Position numbers and translations under genes: made by a program
In this document: positions 1 to 7,209 of the stretch, piece after piece
Layout of the letters: the number at the start of each line of letters is the position of its first letter
How positions within the stretch are numbered: the stretch's first letter is position 1
NCBI GenBank assembly: GCA_027596035.1
Contig: JADGJA010000740.1
Span: 1 to 11,490, forward strand
DNA: 11,490 nucleotides
DNA from: Thoreauomyces humboldtii
Lineage: Eukaryota; Chytridiomycota; Chytridiomycetes; Spizellomycetales; Powellomycetaceae
Reading direction: 5' to 3'
The notes under the pieces: model-generated
The model's input: only the letters and a program-made list of their open reading frames with translations
The model's database searches: none
What the model was told of the DNA's origin: nothing

Positions 1-234
1 CCCCCCCGCGACAAGAATGTGGTCTTCGACAGGCCGAGACATGGATTTGGGACAAAGGCACATGCTGCGAAGCGGTAGATGCACAGAAAGAAACATGCAA
101 GTTGCATAGGAAAGCGTACCAAATAAACATTACTACAACCAAATCACTCTCAAACAGTCCCAAAAAATAACAAATCGCTTATTCCTTCTGTACAGTCCTC
201 GATCCCGAGCTTCTTGCTGTCCACGACCCTTGTT

Positions 235-1046
235 TCATCTCCTCAGTCCTCCGGCGACCCTCGCCATGACGTTCTTGATGCGGTTCGAACCACTCCTGAC
301 CGGTCCCTTTGGGTTCAGCTTCATCGACAGCAGTCGTTTCAGACCCTTGTGTCGTGGGGGAAGAGGCTGCTGTTGCTGGTTGAGAATCGGAAGCGGGGGA
401 GTGGGCGAGTCGTCCACAGGCTCGTGGAGGGTGTGCGCGGATGTGGAGCGGGACAGAGAGATGCCGTAGGCGCGAAGGAGCATGGCGGTGGGTGAGAGAG
501 GATTGGTCGTCATGTGAGAGTACAAGGAGGAGGGTCGGACCGTGAGGTGCCGAATTGGACGCTGCAGAAAACGTTTGACTGATGAGCGTTCTGCGAGAAG
601 CAGAAGGACAGAATGGATGGCCACTTACGTCCTCGGAATCGATGGGAGGTGGAGCGGCAGGTCGTTGAAGACGACTTTCGGTGCCCCATTGCGGCTGTGA
701 CGGTTCCGGGTGCTGCAGTGCTAGGTGCTTCGCCTGAGACGAACTTCCGGTTAGCATCGTTAAGCTCATCATATTGAGTCTCTGGTTGCAAGATACAACA
801 TACTTCCGCGACCAGTGCCCTATGTTCCCACATCTCCGCCTTCTCTCCCAACGTTCTGATTTCCTCCGCAAGTCTCTCCGCCTCGATGTGCAATCCCGAC
901 TGAATTTCCGCGACCGACGCCGTCAGGTCCGCGAAATCTCCTTCGTCGACTGCGATGCGCTGCTTCAGGATCGTGATCTCCCGCTCCCGAGTAGCACAGT
1001 TTGGACAGACATCGCCGAGGGTGGAGAGTGGACGAGAGGTGGACAT
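235..1046 (-). CDS. Coiled-coil protein with N-terminal CxxC and basic C-terminus, three exons
   Basis: I do not recognise the family. The model joins three exons on the minus strand, 1046-804, 733-629 and 561-235, giving 224 residues. Both introns are phase 0. Intron 734-803 (70 nt) has donor GTATGT, branch GCTAAC and acceptor CTCAG. Intron 562-628 (67 nt) has donor GTAAGT and acceptor CTGCAG. Each of the three exons lies in a different raw frame, and splicing unites them without a stop, which is good support for a real gene. Residues 14-17 are C-P-N-C. Residues 18-81 are charged, heptad-like and probably coiled coil (e.g. REREITILKQRIAVDEG). Exon 2 is proline-rich. Exon 3 contains NQQQQPLPP and ends in a strongly basic segment (residues 187-224, e.g. 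KGLKRLLSMKLNPKG). An in-frame ATG at 1109 would add 21 residues; I chose 1046 because the sequence before it looks like leader. A structural or nucleic-acid-associated role is only inference. Confidence 0.68.
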
Positions 1047-1612
1047 GTTTTCTGTCGTTTTCTTTCGGTCGAGATCTAAGACGAAGGGGATGGGATAACG
1101 CGAGGGCATTCAAAAGGCAGTTCATCGTGCCGCGTGCTGAACGCGAAGCAGCAGATCCGTGCGCGAGAGTTTTGGAGGCCCGGACGGGACCAGGTGAGAT
1201 GTGAAAGTTCGAGCCGGAGGCTATTTTGGGACTTGCGCATCACAATACCTGAAGTATCGGTACGCGAACTTGGACTCATGTCTAGGTCCCAGCCTAACAA
1301 ATCTTTCCCGAATGCTTCAATGCTACTCTAGAGATCATCCGCGCAGATTCGTGACTCGCTTACTCGACGGATGTGCCGGTGCAACACGGGCGCGTCAGAC
1401 CGCTTGTGAGTCCGACATTTTTTTTTGAGACATTCGGTCGGCATATTTGGGGATATCCGAGCACAAATAAAACTACATCAACTACCGATTGATTCTTTAT
1501 TGGAAGAATGCAAGGCTGGCGGAGCGGACGGAGTCGTGCACGAGCGGAGTTCGACACTTTTTCCATTTCTTGCCTGCCATGGGTCTCAGGCAAAATCGAT
1601 GTGAGGACAGTA
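1047..1612. other. Intergenic stretch, mostly empty
   Basis: This holds the 5' flank of the coiled-coil gene and, at its right end, the probable 3' end of a possible small minus-strand transcript. Short ORFs exist on both strands, but their codon use is not gene-like, they have no recognisable domain, and I found no splice pairs joining them. An AATAAA also occurs on the plus strand at 1466-1471, with no plus-strand gene before it that I can support. Confidence 0.5.
1496..1501 (-). terminator. AATAAA polyadenylation signal (minus strand)
   Basis: A perfect AATAAA hexamer on the minus strand lies about 110 nt after the stop codon of the small ORF ending at 1613. With the TATA-like box at 1808-1813 it brackets a possible transcript of roughly 300 nt. 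A single hexamer in an AT-rich patch can occur by chance. Confidence 0.35.
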
Positions 1613-1744
1613 TCATCCTTCAAAAGGCACTCCTCCGTTGGTTCGCCATCCCGCCAAAAATCGCTTCTGGAATTCCTGGCCGCATTCCTTCAAGGTGCTC
1701 GATTGCATTCACTTCGGATCCTTCGGGCAAGATGGGTTGAGCAT
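1613..1744 (-). CDS. Possible very small gene, interrupted by in-frame TGA directly before a second ATG
   Basis: On the minus strand an ATG at 1744 opens 11 codons (M-L-N-P-S-C-P-K-D-P-K), stops at TGA 1711-1709, and is followed at once by ATG 1708 in the same frame. The second ORF has 31 codons and ends at TGA 1615-1613; its later part reads KECGQEFQKRFLAGWRTNGG, which looks protein-like. A TATATA box lies 64 nt upstream of the first ATG and an AATAAA follows the stop. It could be a 31-residue protein with a one-frame uORF, a broken small gene, or chance. A 37-nt intron (GTGAAT...GGCCAG, 1712-1676) would bypass the TGA, but it shifts into a frame that runs through the poly(A) signal. No homologous family is recognised. 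Confidence 0.25.
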
Positions 1745-1807
1745 GAATCCCTTGGTAGACTATGCACACGATGTGATCTACATCAGCAACGCAAAACGTA
1801 ACGTATC

Positions 1808-1813
1808 TATATA
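1808..1813 (-). promoter_or_regulatory. TATATA box facing the possible small minus-strand gene
   Basis: The hexamer TATATA on the minus strand sits 64 nt before the ATG at 1744, close to the TATA-to-ATG spacing of the other genes here that have such boxes (about 75-90 nt). It is a candidate core promoter by position and sequence only. Confidence 0.35.
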
Positions 1814-2230
1814 GGTGCAAGCAGATACTCGGCCAAAGGGATGTGCCCGTGTTCTTTCACGTTCGAGAGCGGCGACGCATCACGAAGGGAGCGTGTGACT
1901 CACGTCGTCTTGCTTTGGACAGCAGCTTCGACGACGTTTTCGGACGACGAAAGCTCCTTCTGGTTTCAGAGTGGGTGTTCTCCCCCTTGTTCTCGACAAA
2001 CGTTTGAGCGTGGCCCCGACAGCAAAGATTTGCATGGCCCGTACGTACGCTGTCATCAGGGACATGGCATGGCGTTGGGCGCGCATGCAAAAATTTCGGG
2101 CCCTCAGCGCAAGAGCGCAAAATAGTCAACGGATCCTAGACTCGAGACATGTCAGAGACGACGGCGCGGACGAACTCACATCACGCAGGTGCAAGCCATG
2201 GTGAATGTGAACTATACGCGTGCTCTGATG

Positions 2231-2237
2231 ATAAAAG
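2231..2237 (+). promoter_or_regulatory. TATA-like box overlapping a GATA motif, secreted-protein gene
   Basis: ATAAAAG lies 76 nt upstream of the ATG at 2313, a normal fungal TATA-to-start spacing. The preceding bases make TGATAA, a GATA-factor core, overlapping the box. The leader between box and ATG is rich in CA and CT, as in highly expressed fungal genes. Whether a GATA factor acts here is inference. Confidence 0.5.
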
Positions 2238-2312
2238 CCAGGTAGGCAGGTGTCCATCCTTTACATTCACCCATCCCCACCACATCCTCATCCACACTCT
2301 CCAAAACAAACG

Positions 2313-3047
2313 ATGCAATTCCTCGCAATCACCCTTGCTTCCCTTGCCCTCGCAGCTACCAGCGTGTCCGCACACGGCAAGCTCATCGCTCCCCTCGGCC
2401 TCAACGTCAACCCTGTCATCGATCTAAACTCGCAAGCAGACGTGGCGATCGGTGTCAGCGTTGGAAACGCATGTGGACAGGTCATCGCAAAGCCCAACGC
2501 GATCGACCGCGCCGACACGACGCCAAGGGCCACCTTCTCTGCCGGTGGCACGGCCACCATCACCTACCACATCGTGAACCAGGACGGGGCCGGGCCTCTG
2601 TCCGTCTCCTTCTCACCTGACGCCGGTCGCACGTGGACCCAGGCGGCCGTTTCCGTCAACGCACCTGGACGCTTCGGGATCAACGCGGCCAACGAGGGAC
2701 AGAAGGGCCAGGACGCTCCCGTGACCTTCACCGTGCCGAACATGGCTTGCCCCGCCGGCTCCTGCATCCTTCAGGTCAAGAACCCCATCACCTTCGGAGG
2801 CTGCTCCCCTGTCGAGATCGTGCAAGGCGGTGCCACCACCATCACAAAGACCTTTTACAACTCGGGCGGAAAGCCCGCCGGTTCCGGATTGGTGGGCGAC
2901 GCCGCTGGCGGAGCTGGTTTCGTCGATGTCGCCGGGCTTCCCGGATCCAGGACCGCCCCAGCCGGCTTCAACCCTCAGGCGGCCCCCGGAGGTGTCATTG
3001 GCGCTCCCCATACCGCCGCCGCACCCGCCCCACCATCGTGCGCTTAG
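2313..3047 (+). CDS. Secreted Egh16-like (GAS1-type) protein with histidine at the predicted mature N-terminus
   Basis: Intronless, 244 residues. I start at ATG 2313 because it begins directly with a signal peptide (MQFLAITLASLALAATSVSA), whereas the longer frame from 2250 adds a histidine/proline-rich leader that looks untranslated. Cleavage after A20 leaves H21-G-K at the N-terminus. The core (about 21-175) is a beta-rich, Cys-containing domain. H86 sits in HIVNQDGAGP, close to the HxVNxDGAGP pattern I associate with Egh16-like proteins, and residues 146-164 (CPAGSC, then NPITFGGC) match the Cys-rich end of that family. Cysteines are at 54, 146, 151, 164 and 243, so one is probably unpaired. 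Residues 180-244 form a Gly/Ala/Pro-rich, probably disordered tail. The family is secreted, infection- or surface-associated in several fungi, and of unproven activity. The Egh16 assignment is from motif memory; a lytic polysaccharide monooxygenase-like copper protein is the alternative. Confidence 0.72.
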   Translation: MQFLAITLASLALAATSVSAHGKLIAPLGLNVNPVIDLNSQADVAIGVSVGNACGQVIAKPNAIDRADTTPRATFSAGGTATITYHIVNQDGAGPLSVSFSPDAGRTWTQAAVSVNAPGRFGINAANEGQKGQDAPVTFTVPNMACPAGSCILQVKNPITFGGCSPVEIVQGGATTITKTFYNSGGKPAGSGLVGDAAGGAGFVDVAGLPGSRTAPAGFNPQAAPGGVIGAPHTAAAPAPPSCA

Positions 3048-3999
3048 ACTACTACTGGAGGCCTCTGTCTCTCGGACTTGTGTATAGACTTTTGTAGATC
3101 GCAGCTTGTTAATTTCCGTTATTCGAAATGTATAGATTTTCAACATACAGTACCTGTCCTCGCCCAGTACCTTGTACGCCGTATAGATGACAGAGTCTGT
3201 TTGGCACAGTCAACATCCAAACCGAGGTTCCGGACGCGTTAAGGTATATTCGTACTCTTACGTCCTATGCCAGCAGTTGTTCACCAAGCTGACTGGAGAG
3301 TCCGGAAGAAAGCATCGACGTCTGGTCGTTCAAATGGGCGGATCAAGTGTCTTGCCCTTGAACTTCTGAAGGCTATCGCGGTGAAGGCAAACCGTGAGAA
3401 CGTCGCGATTTCAAACTTCGTAACAATCGTCGATCCAGCGTGGGAGAGTGGGCGAACGGCTTTAGTTTTCCACCTGAATGCATCGGAAGGACAGAGACCA
3501 ATCAGGTCATCAGTGACGCATCCGCGGGTCCTACCTTGACGAGTCGTTGCGTTGTTCGTCTTGCTCGAGGGTGATAGGGATTAGGGAGCGAGGCCCGGGC
3601 CCCCCCTCTTTTTCGACGGACTGCCAACCTTTGGCTCTCCACTTTTGGAACTCTCGACTTCCTTTCGCTCTCGACAAATCATCATCACTTTCGGCCCTCT
3701 CCCAGACTATCGATAATAGTACCGCTCCTGCTGGGGAGGCATCTGTCGGCAAACCTTTCCCCCCCGTCGTCCGTCGGCAGCGAGCCTCAGCGCAACTGTA
3801 TACCCCCCCTCTCGCGCTTGGTGTCTCTCAAAGGTCCGTACACCAGACCTTCCCATCGCATTCCAGGTTCGAGACGGAAGATGCACACACTCACATACCC
3901 CCCTCGCCCTATTACCGTTCGAACAGCCATCGGTAGCGTGGCGACGCAGATTCACTATCTCTCTTTCTTCTCCACCGTTCGGGCATACGAGTCGTGACT
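3048..3999. promoter_or_regulatory. Long non-coding flank with C/T-rich promoter-like half
   Basis: The first ~130 nt are the 3' flank of the secreted-protein gene (AT-rich, TGTATAG around 3079 and 3129). From about 3590 to 3999 the plus strand is markedly pyrimidine-rich, with runs of 6-7 C, as in CT-rich TATA-less fungal promoters, and it precedes the Cys/His-domain gene. CCCCT elements, the stress-response element core, occur at 3603-3607, 3806-3810 and 3900-3904. ORFs here (for example the plus frame 3547-3936) are open largely because of this base composition and have no recognisable domain. I see no gene in the 3150-3590 part. Confidence 0.5.
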
Positions 4000-5639
4000 A
4001 TGGCTCTGGTCTGTCGCCTAGTGTGCAGAAGCTGTGGTCAGGTAAGACACCACGTTCTTCCCACGTTTTGCCTGCCCTTACTTTATCAAACTTGCTGACA
4101 AAGAACCCTGACGCAGCTTGTGGAGGACGATCGTAAAGCCTTCAAGAAGCATTGCCAGAGTTCGTGCAAGCAGGTAAGAGCATAAAGTGCTGCGGGGAGT
4201 GAAGTATGGCGTGGGAATATCCCAAGGAAGCCACACGACTTCTCGGGATTCAATCAGCTCGACTTTACATATTCTTGACATGATTCTTCGTTCCTTCAGT
4301 GGTTGGCTGATCGATCCAAGCCGCCGAGCCGTGAAGTCTTGGGCCACGAAAGGCACGATCACACTGCTTGCCTTCAAACTTGTGCGTGCAAGTCGCTAAC
4401 GAAGGCTCTTTCGGTTCCTCAGATATTCGCCAAACCGATTTCGCTTTTGCTGCCACGCCTGTCCACCGCGTCACTCTGGTCAAGGCCGGTTTGATGGTTG
4501 CTTCTTTCACAAGTACGATCAGGCGCGTCACGAGTGGAATAAGCACAAAACCTACAAGTACTTCATTCAGGATGGTAAGTGCTCCCCTTTCTCGATCGAG
4601 CGCTATCTGTACGTTCTCACGCCCGTACCCTCGCCCTGCTTCAGATACCGGCAACCTCACCCCATCTCCGTGGGATCCCCGGGAAGACGAGAACACCATC
4701 CCAGCGACGTTTCCACAACCACCTAGTGGCTCCGCCGACGCTACGCCTGACCCCGAAGGAGAGGCTGCTGTTGCCGGCAAGTCGGTGGTCATCTCCAACC
4801 ATCCTGTCCGCGTGGAGCACGGGCAGTCCGCAAGCCTCAGCGGTCACAACATGCTAGAAATTTCCGCCGAGGCGCAGCGTATTATCCAAGCCAATCTGAA
4901 CCACGGCATGTCGGATCCCATGGTGATCCTCGCTCAAGCGCAGGCTCAGGCACAGGCCCAGGCTCACGCGCACCATGCTGCTCATGCCCAGGCCCAGGCT
5001 CAAGCACACGCTCAGGCTCAGGCACAGGCTCATGCGATTGCTCAAGCCCAAGCAGCGGCTGTCGCGGCACAGGCTGCCGCTATCCAGGCCCATCATCACG
5101 CGCAGCAGCAGCGCTTGCAGCAGCTTCAACAGCACCAACATCTCCAGCAAGTGGACCTGCAACAGCGACAGCAGCAGCAGCAGCAGCAGCAGCACCAACA
5201 ACAACAACAGCAGCAACAGCAACAGCATCACCCGGGGCATGTGGGGACGGCGGGAGGAGATGTGGATGCGCCGGGGGATTCTGATCAGGGAGCAGAGGAC
5301 GAGGATCATGAGGAGCGTCTACAGGGAGATGGGCTCTGGCCCAGCTGGGTGCCTCGGTGGGTCCCGCGGGGCGAGAACGCGGAATCCTCGTCGTCTGACG
5401 ACGAAGACGACGGCACGGGCGGAAACGGCACACCTGCAAACGGGGAACACTCGGCCCTTCCTCGAGCTCCCAAGGTGGGCGGCAAGGCAAGGAAGTCAAA
5501 GGACACTCTCGGTGATGTCGGTGGCGTCGGGAGCAGGGACGTGAGTCAACCAGGCAGCCAGATGGCCAGTCAACCGGGAAGCCAGCCGGGAAGCCAGCCG
5601 GGAAGCCATCCGGTCAGTCAGACCGCCAGCCCCAAGTAG
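4000..5639 (+). CDS. Protein with N-terminal Cys/His-rich (probable zinc-binding) domain and long Gln-Ala/Gln-rich acidic tail
   Basis: Five exons: 4000-4041, 4117-4173, 4300-4385, 4423-4574 and 4645-5639, giving 443 residues. Introns are 75, 126, 37 and 70 nt. Phases fit (0, 0, 2, 1), and an in-frame stop at 3934-3936 makes ATG 4000 the first start. The small exons create a dense Cys/His domain invisible in unspliced ORFs: C5, C9, C12, H26, C31; then H49, H52, H54, C57, C61, C71, C72, C75, C88, H91, H98, H103, including HSGQGRFDGCFFHKYD and ending EWNKHKTYKYFIQD. C9-x2-C12-x13-H26-x4-C31 resembles a zinc finger. Residues 114-208 are Pro/Ser-rich and mixed. Residues 209-265 are Gln-Ala/His-Ala repeats and 266-306 Gln-rich. 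Acidic runs (SSSSDDEDD) follow, and the end carries GSQP repeats. This layout is compatible with a nuclear transcription-related protein, but no named family is recognised. The 37-nt third intron is the weakest junction. Confidence 0.68.
4386..4422 (+). other. 37-nt intron with competing donors
   Basis: The intron uses donor GTGCAAGT, branch GCTAAC and acceptor CTCAG. A second possible donor, GTGCGT, starts 4 nt earlier at 4382. The downstream donor is preferred because it keeps the Cys/His domain in frame, giving C61-A62-Y63, and leads on through C71, C72 and C75; it then matches the phase of the next intron. At 37 nt it is the shortest intron in the window, near the lower limit for fungi. 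Confidence 0.55.
4932..5102 (+). repeat. Gln-Ala / His-Ala dipeptide repeat region (coding)
   Basis: A degenerate 6-nt repeat of CAR-GCN encodes alternating Gln-Ala with His substitutions, about 57 residues. Alanine codons vary freely among all four (GCG, GCT, GCA, GCC) and CAG alternates with CAA or CAC/CAT. This points to an old repeat kept at the protein level rather than a recent hexamer expansion. It lies in the tail of the Cys/His-domain protein. Confidence 0.85.
5103..5225 (+). repeat. Gln-rich tract including pure (CAG)8
   Basis: Mostly CAG/CAA codons with a few His, Leu and Arg. A pure run of eight CAG triplets lies at 5169-5192, followed by one His codon and ten mixed CAA/CAG codons. 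The pure run is the part most likely to vary in length between strains; the mixed run should be more stable. Confidence 0.85.
5568..5615 (+). repeat. 12-nt tandem repeat encoding Gly-Ser-Gln-Pro
   Basis: Near-identical 12-nt units (CCGGGAAGCCAG type) encode S-Q-P-G repeated about four times at the C-terminus of the Cys/His-domain protein, just before its stop. Units are almost identical at the DNA level, so this is a recent expansion compared with the Gln-Ala region upstream. Confidence 0.75.
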
Positions 5640-6178
5640 CGTGACCGTAAGCTTTCATTCAATACCCGTCTCTCTTGCCCTACACCCATATCTCCTCATG
5701 GGACGTGCGACGATTCCCCCGCTTGCCCTTATTCTGCCATCTATCCTTCCCCCTTTTTTTTCGCTCCCTGTGTGTCTGCCTCACAGGACATGTTCTTTCA
5801 GAATTTTACCCCAGTCTTTCGCAATACACCTTCATGTATATGAACGGGTCTGCTGCCCTCGGACACTCTGAAGGAGCTTGAAGTCCGGGAACAACCGGGG
5901 ACTGACGGACACTCTCAGCGTTGGCAGTCGGAAGTCGGATGCGTCGGAAGTCTTCCCGGATCATCGCAGACGCAATAACAGCAAACGTCGTTACCAGGTC
6001 GACAAAGCGAAACCCCTTGTCACACTATTCTGGTCTGGGCGTGGGCTTGTAGTTCCACCGCGAGCCCTTCTTGGCATGTAGTTTTATATGGGTATTTCGG
6101 GAGAACAAGGTCGTATCTCCCTCATCTGTACAAAAGAACCAACCTCCTTGGCAGCCGTTCCTCCCACCGTTCCCCACC
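5640..6178. other. Intergenic region between convergent genes
   Basis: This is the 3' flank of the plus-strand Cys/His-domain gene and of the minus-strand gene ending at 6179. It is T/C-rich near 5740-5765. TGTATATGAA at 5834-5843 is a plausible 3'-end processing element for the plus-strand gene. Short ORFs here show no domain or convincing codon bias, and I see no further gene. Confidence 0.45.
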
Positions 6179-7206
6179 TCATATCCCTTGCTTCAGTACC
6201 TTCCACCCCTCCCTCAGAAAGTTTGCGCTCGTGGTCCCGTACACCTCCAGGGTCTGTCGACCAGGCCGTCCCCTTCCCTCGACGCCCCATCCCCACCCGT
6301 ACTCCGTGTTGACCGTGGGAGGATAGTCGTACACGTCGGCTGGACCACCCAGCGGAGTCCTCTGCTTGCCCAGAGGTAGAACCCCGCGGTGACCTTTGTG
6401 AAGATGCGATATCGAGGGACGATCTGCAGCTCGTACAGCCTTCGATGCTGGCGGTTGAGGCGGATGCCGGTGGTGGTGAAGGTGATGGGTTCGATCGCCG
6501 GTCACCTTCGATGTGACGGGAAGGTGGGCGTCGGGCGAGGACGGGAGGTGAGAAGGGTCCGGGACGCCGGAGGGTGAGGAGAGGACAGAAAACGGCGAGT
6601 ATGAAGGAGCCTGATGGATGCAGAATAGTCCTTTAGTTTTGGATCTTCTCTGTCGGTGAATACCGGAATGTGAAAGCCAAGGCTGGCCTCTCACCGCTCC
6701 CTTGTCTTCCCAGCATCGCTTCTGTCGATCAGAGTACAGCCGTCGATCGACCAGCGTGCTCCACTTGGCGCTCCATTCCCGCTGACTTTGCAACTCGAGG
6801 GCTACTCTGTCTACCCTAGAGATTGAGGCAGGAAAGGTTCAGGGCAGCTTAGATCTCGGCCCAAGCCGTTGCTTGCTTGTTCGAGAGAGCTTGTCATTTT
6901 TACTCACCAAGACCCTGCCATCAATGCTCCGACATCGCTCGTTCCCCTTGCCCGCGCCGCCTGAGCAGCCGCCGCAGCAGCGCCAGGTCCACCCGCATTT
7001 GTTCTCGCTGGTGCCCGGCTTTTCGGCAGTCCGATGTTCTGTCTGGAAGCATAATGTCCTGCACCGACGGGTTTCTGTTGCGGCTGCGGTTGCACCGCCG
7101 CAGTAGGACGATGTTGCCGATGCGTTGAAGCTGTAGCAGGGCGATTCGCATGATGTTGTGAAGACCGGGATGGAAGAGCCGGAGGAATCTCGTGCACCTT
7201 CCGCAT
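6179..7206 (-). CDS. Unrecognised gene with frame switches near its 3' end; possibly damaged or mis-assembled
   Basis: Two exons are well supported: 7206-6908 (starts M-R-K-V-H-E-I-P, disordered, Ala/Gln/Pro-rich) and 6815-6695. They are joined by a 92-nt intron (GTGAGT...CTCTAG) across a split Trp codon, giving GSWVDRVALELQSQREW and later RRLYSDRQKRCWEDKGA. The same frame is then open to the stop at 6181-6179, ending in YDYPPTVNTEYGWGWG and FLREGWKVLKQGI. Between about 6492 and 6370 gene-like codon use moves to the next frame (GIRLNRQHRRLYELQ, then IVPRYRIFTKVTAGFYLW) and then returns. A 58-nt intron (6505-6448) could explain the first switch; nothing spliceable explains the second. The spacing of Y-P-x-T, E-Y-G-W and a later T...W recalls the C-terminus of the ciliary FAM183/CFAP144 family, but this is a weak impression from memory. 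It could be a pseudogene or carry an indel error. Confidence 0.42.
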
Positions 7207-7209
7207 TGT

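Larger units (their letters stand above)
1745..2312. promoter_or_regulatory. Shared 5' flank of the possible small gene and the secreted-protein gene
   Basis: No gene is supported here. The region lies between a possible minus-strand transcript and the plus-strand secreted-protein gene, so it would serve as a divergent promoter if the former is real. It carries one TATA-like box facing each way and a GTACGTAC palindrome around 2041-2048. ORFs on both strands are short and compositionally unconvincing. Confidence 0.4.

Noticed and set aside
281..291. GGTTCGAACCA resembling a tRNA B box
   Set aside because: It lies inside exon 3 of the coiled-coil gene, with no A box or cloverleaf-forming sequence at the right distance.
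179..871. 230-codon minus-strand ORF overlapping the coiled-coil gene
   Set aside because: Only its middle part (exon 2, 733-629) is used. The rest is the shadow of exons 1 and 3, which lie in other frames joined by consensus introns.
1613..1744. Selenocysteine reading of the in-frame TGA in the small minus-strand ORF
   Set aside because: Selenoproteins are known only in a few early-branching fungal groups, no SECIS-like stem is evident downstream, and uORF or simple breakage explains the TGA more easily.
2613..3146. 177-codon minus-strand ORF and 154-codon shifted plus ORF over the secreted-protein gene
   Set aside because: Both are shadows of the GC-rich coding frame of the secreted protein; they are Arg/Gly-rich and have no domain.
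3547..3936. 129-codon plus-strand ORF before the Cys/His-domain gene, in the same frame as its ATG
   Set aside because: It ends at an in-frame TAG (3934-3936) before ATG 4000. Its composition follows the C/T-rich promoter and no splice pair clearly joins it to exon 1.
4368..5639. Single uninterrupted 423-codon plus-strand ORF as the gene model
   Set aside because: Its first third lies in a frame with no domain and reads through a clear GTAAGT...TTCAG intron (4575-4644). Splicing gives a dense Cys/His domain with matching phases and joins the same tail.
6873..7128. Plus-strand ORFs rich in Pro/Gln/Arg
   Set aside because: They are antisense to the minus-strand exon 7206-6908, which has a phase-consistent intron to the next exon; the plus frames have none.
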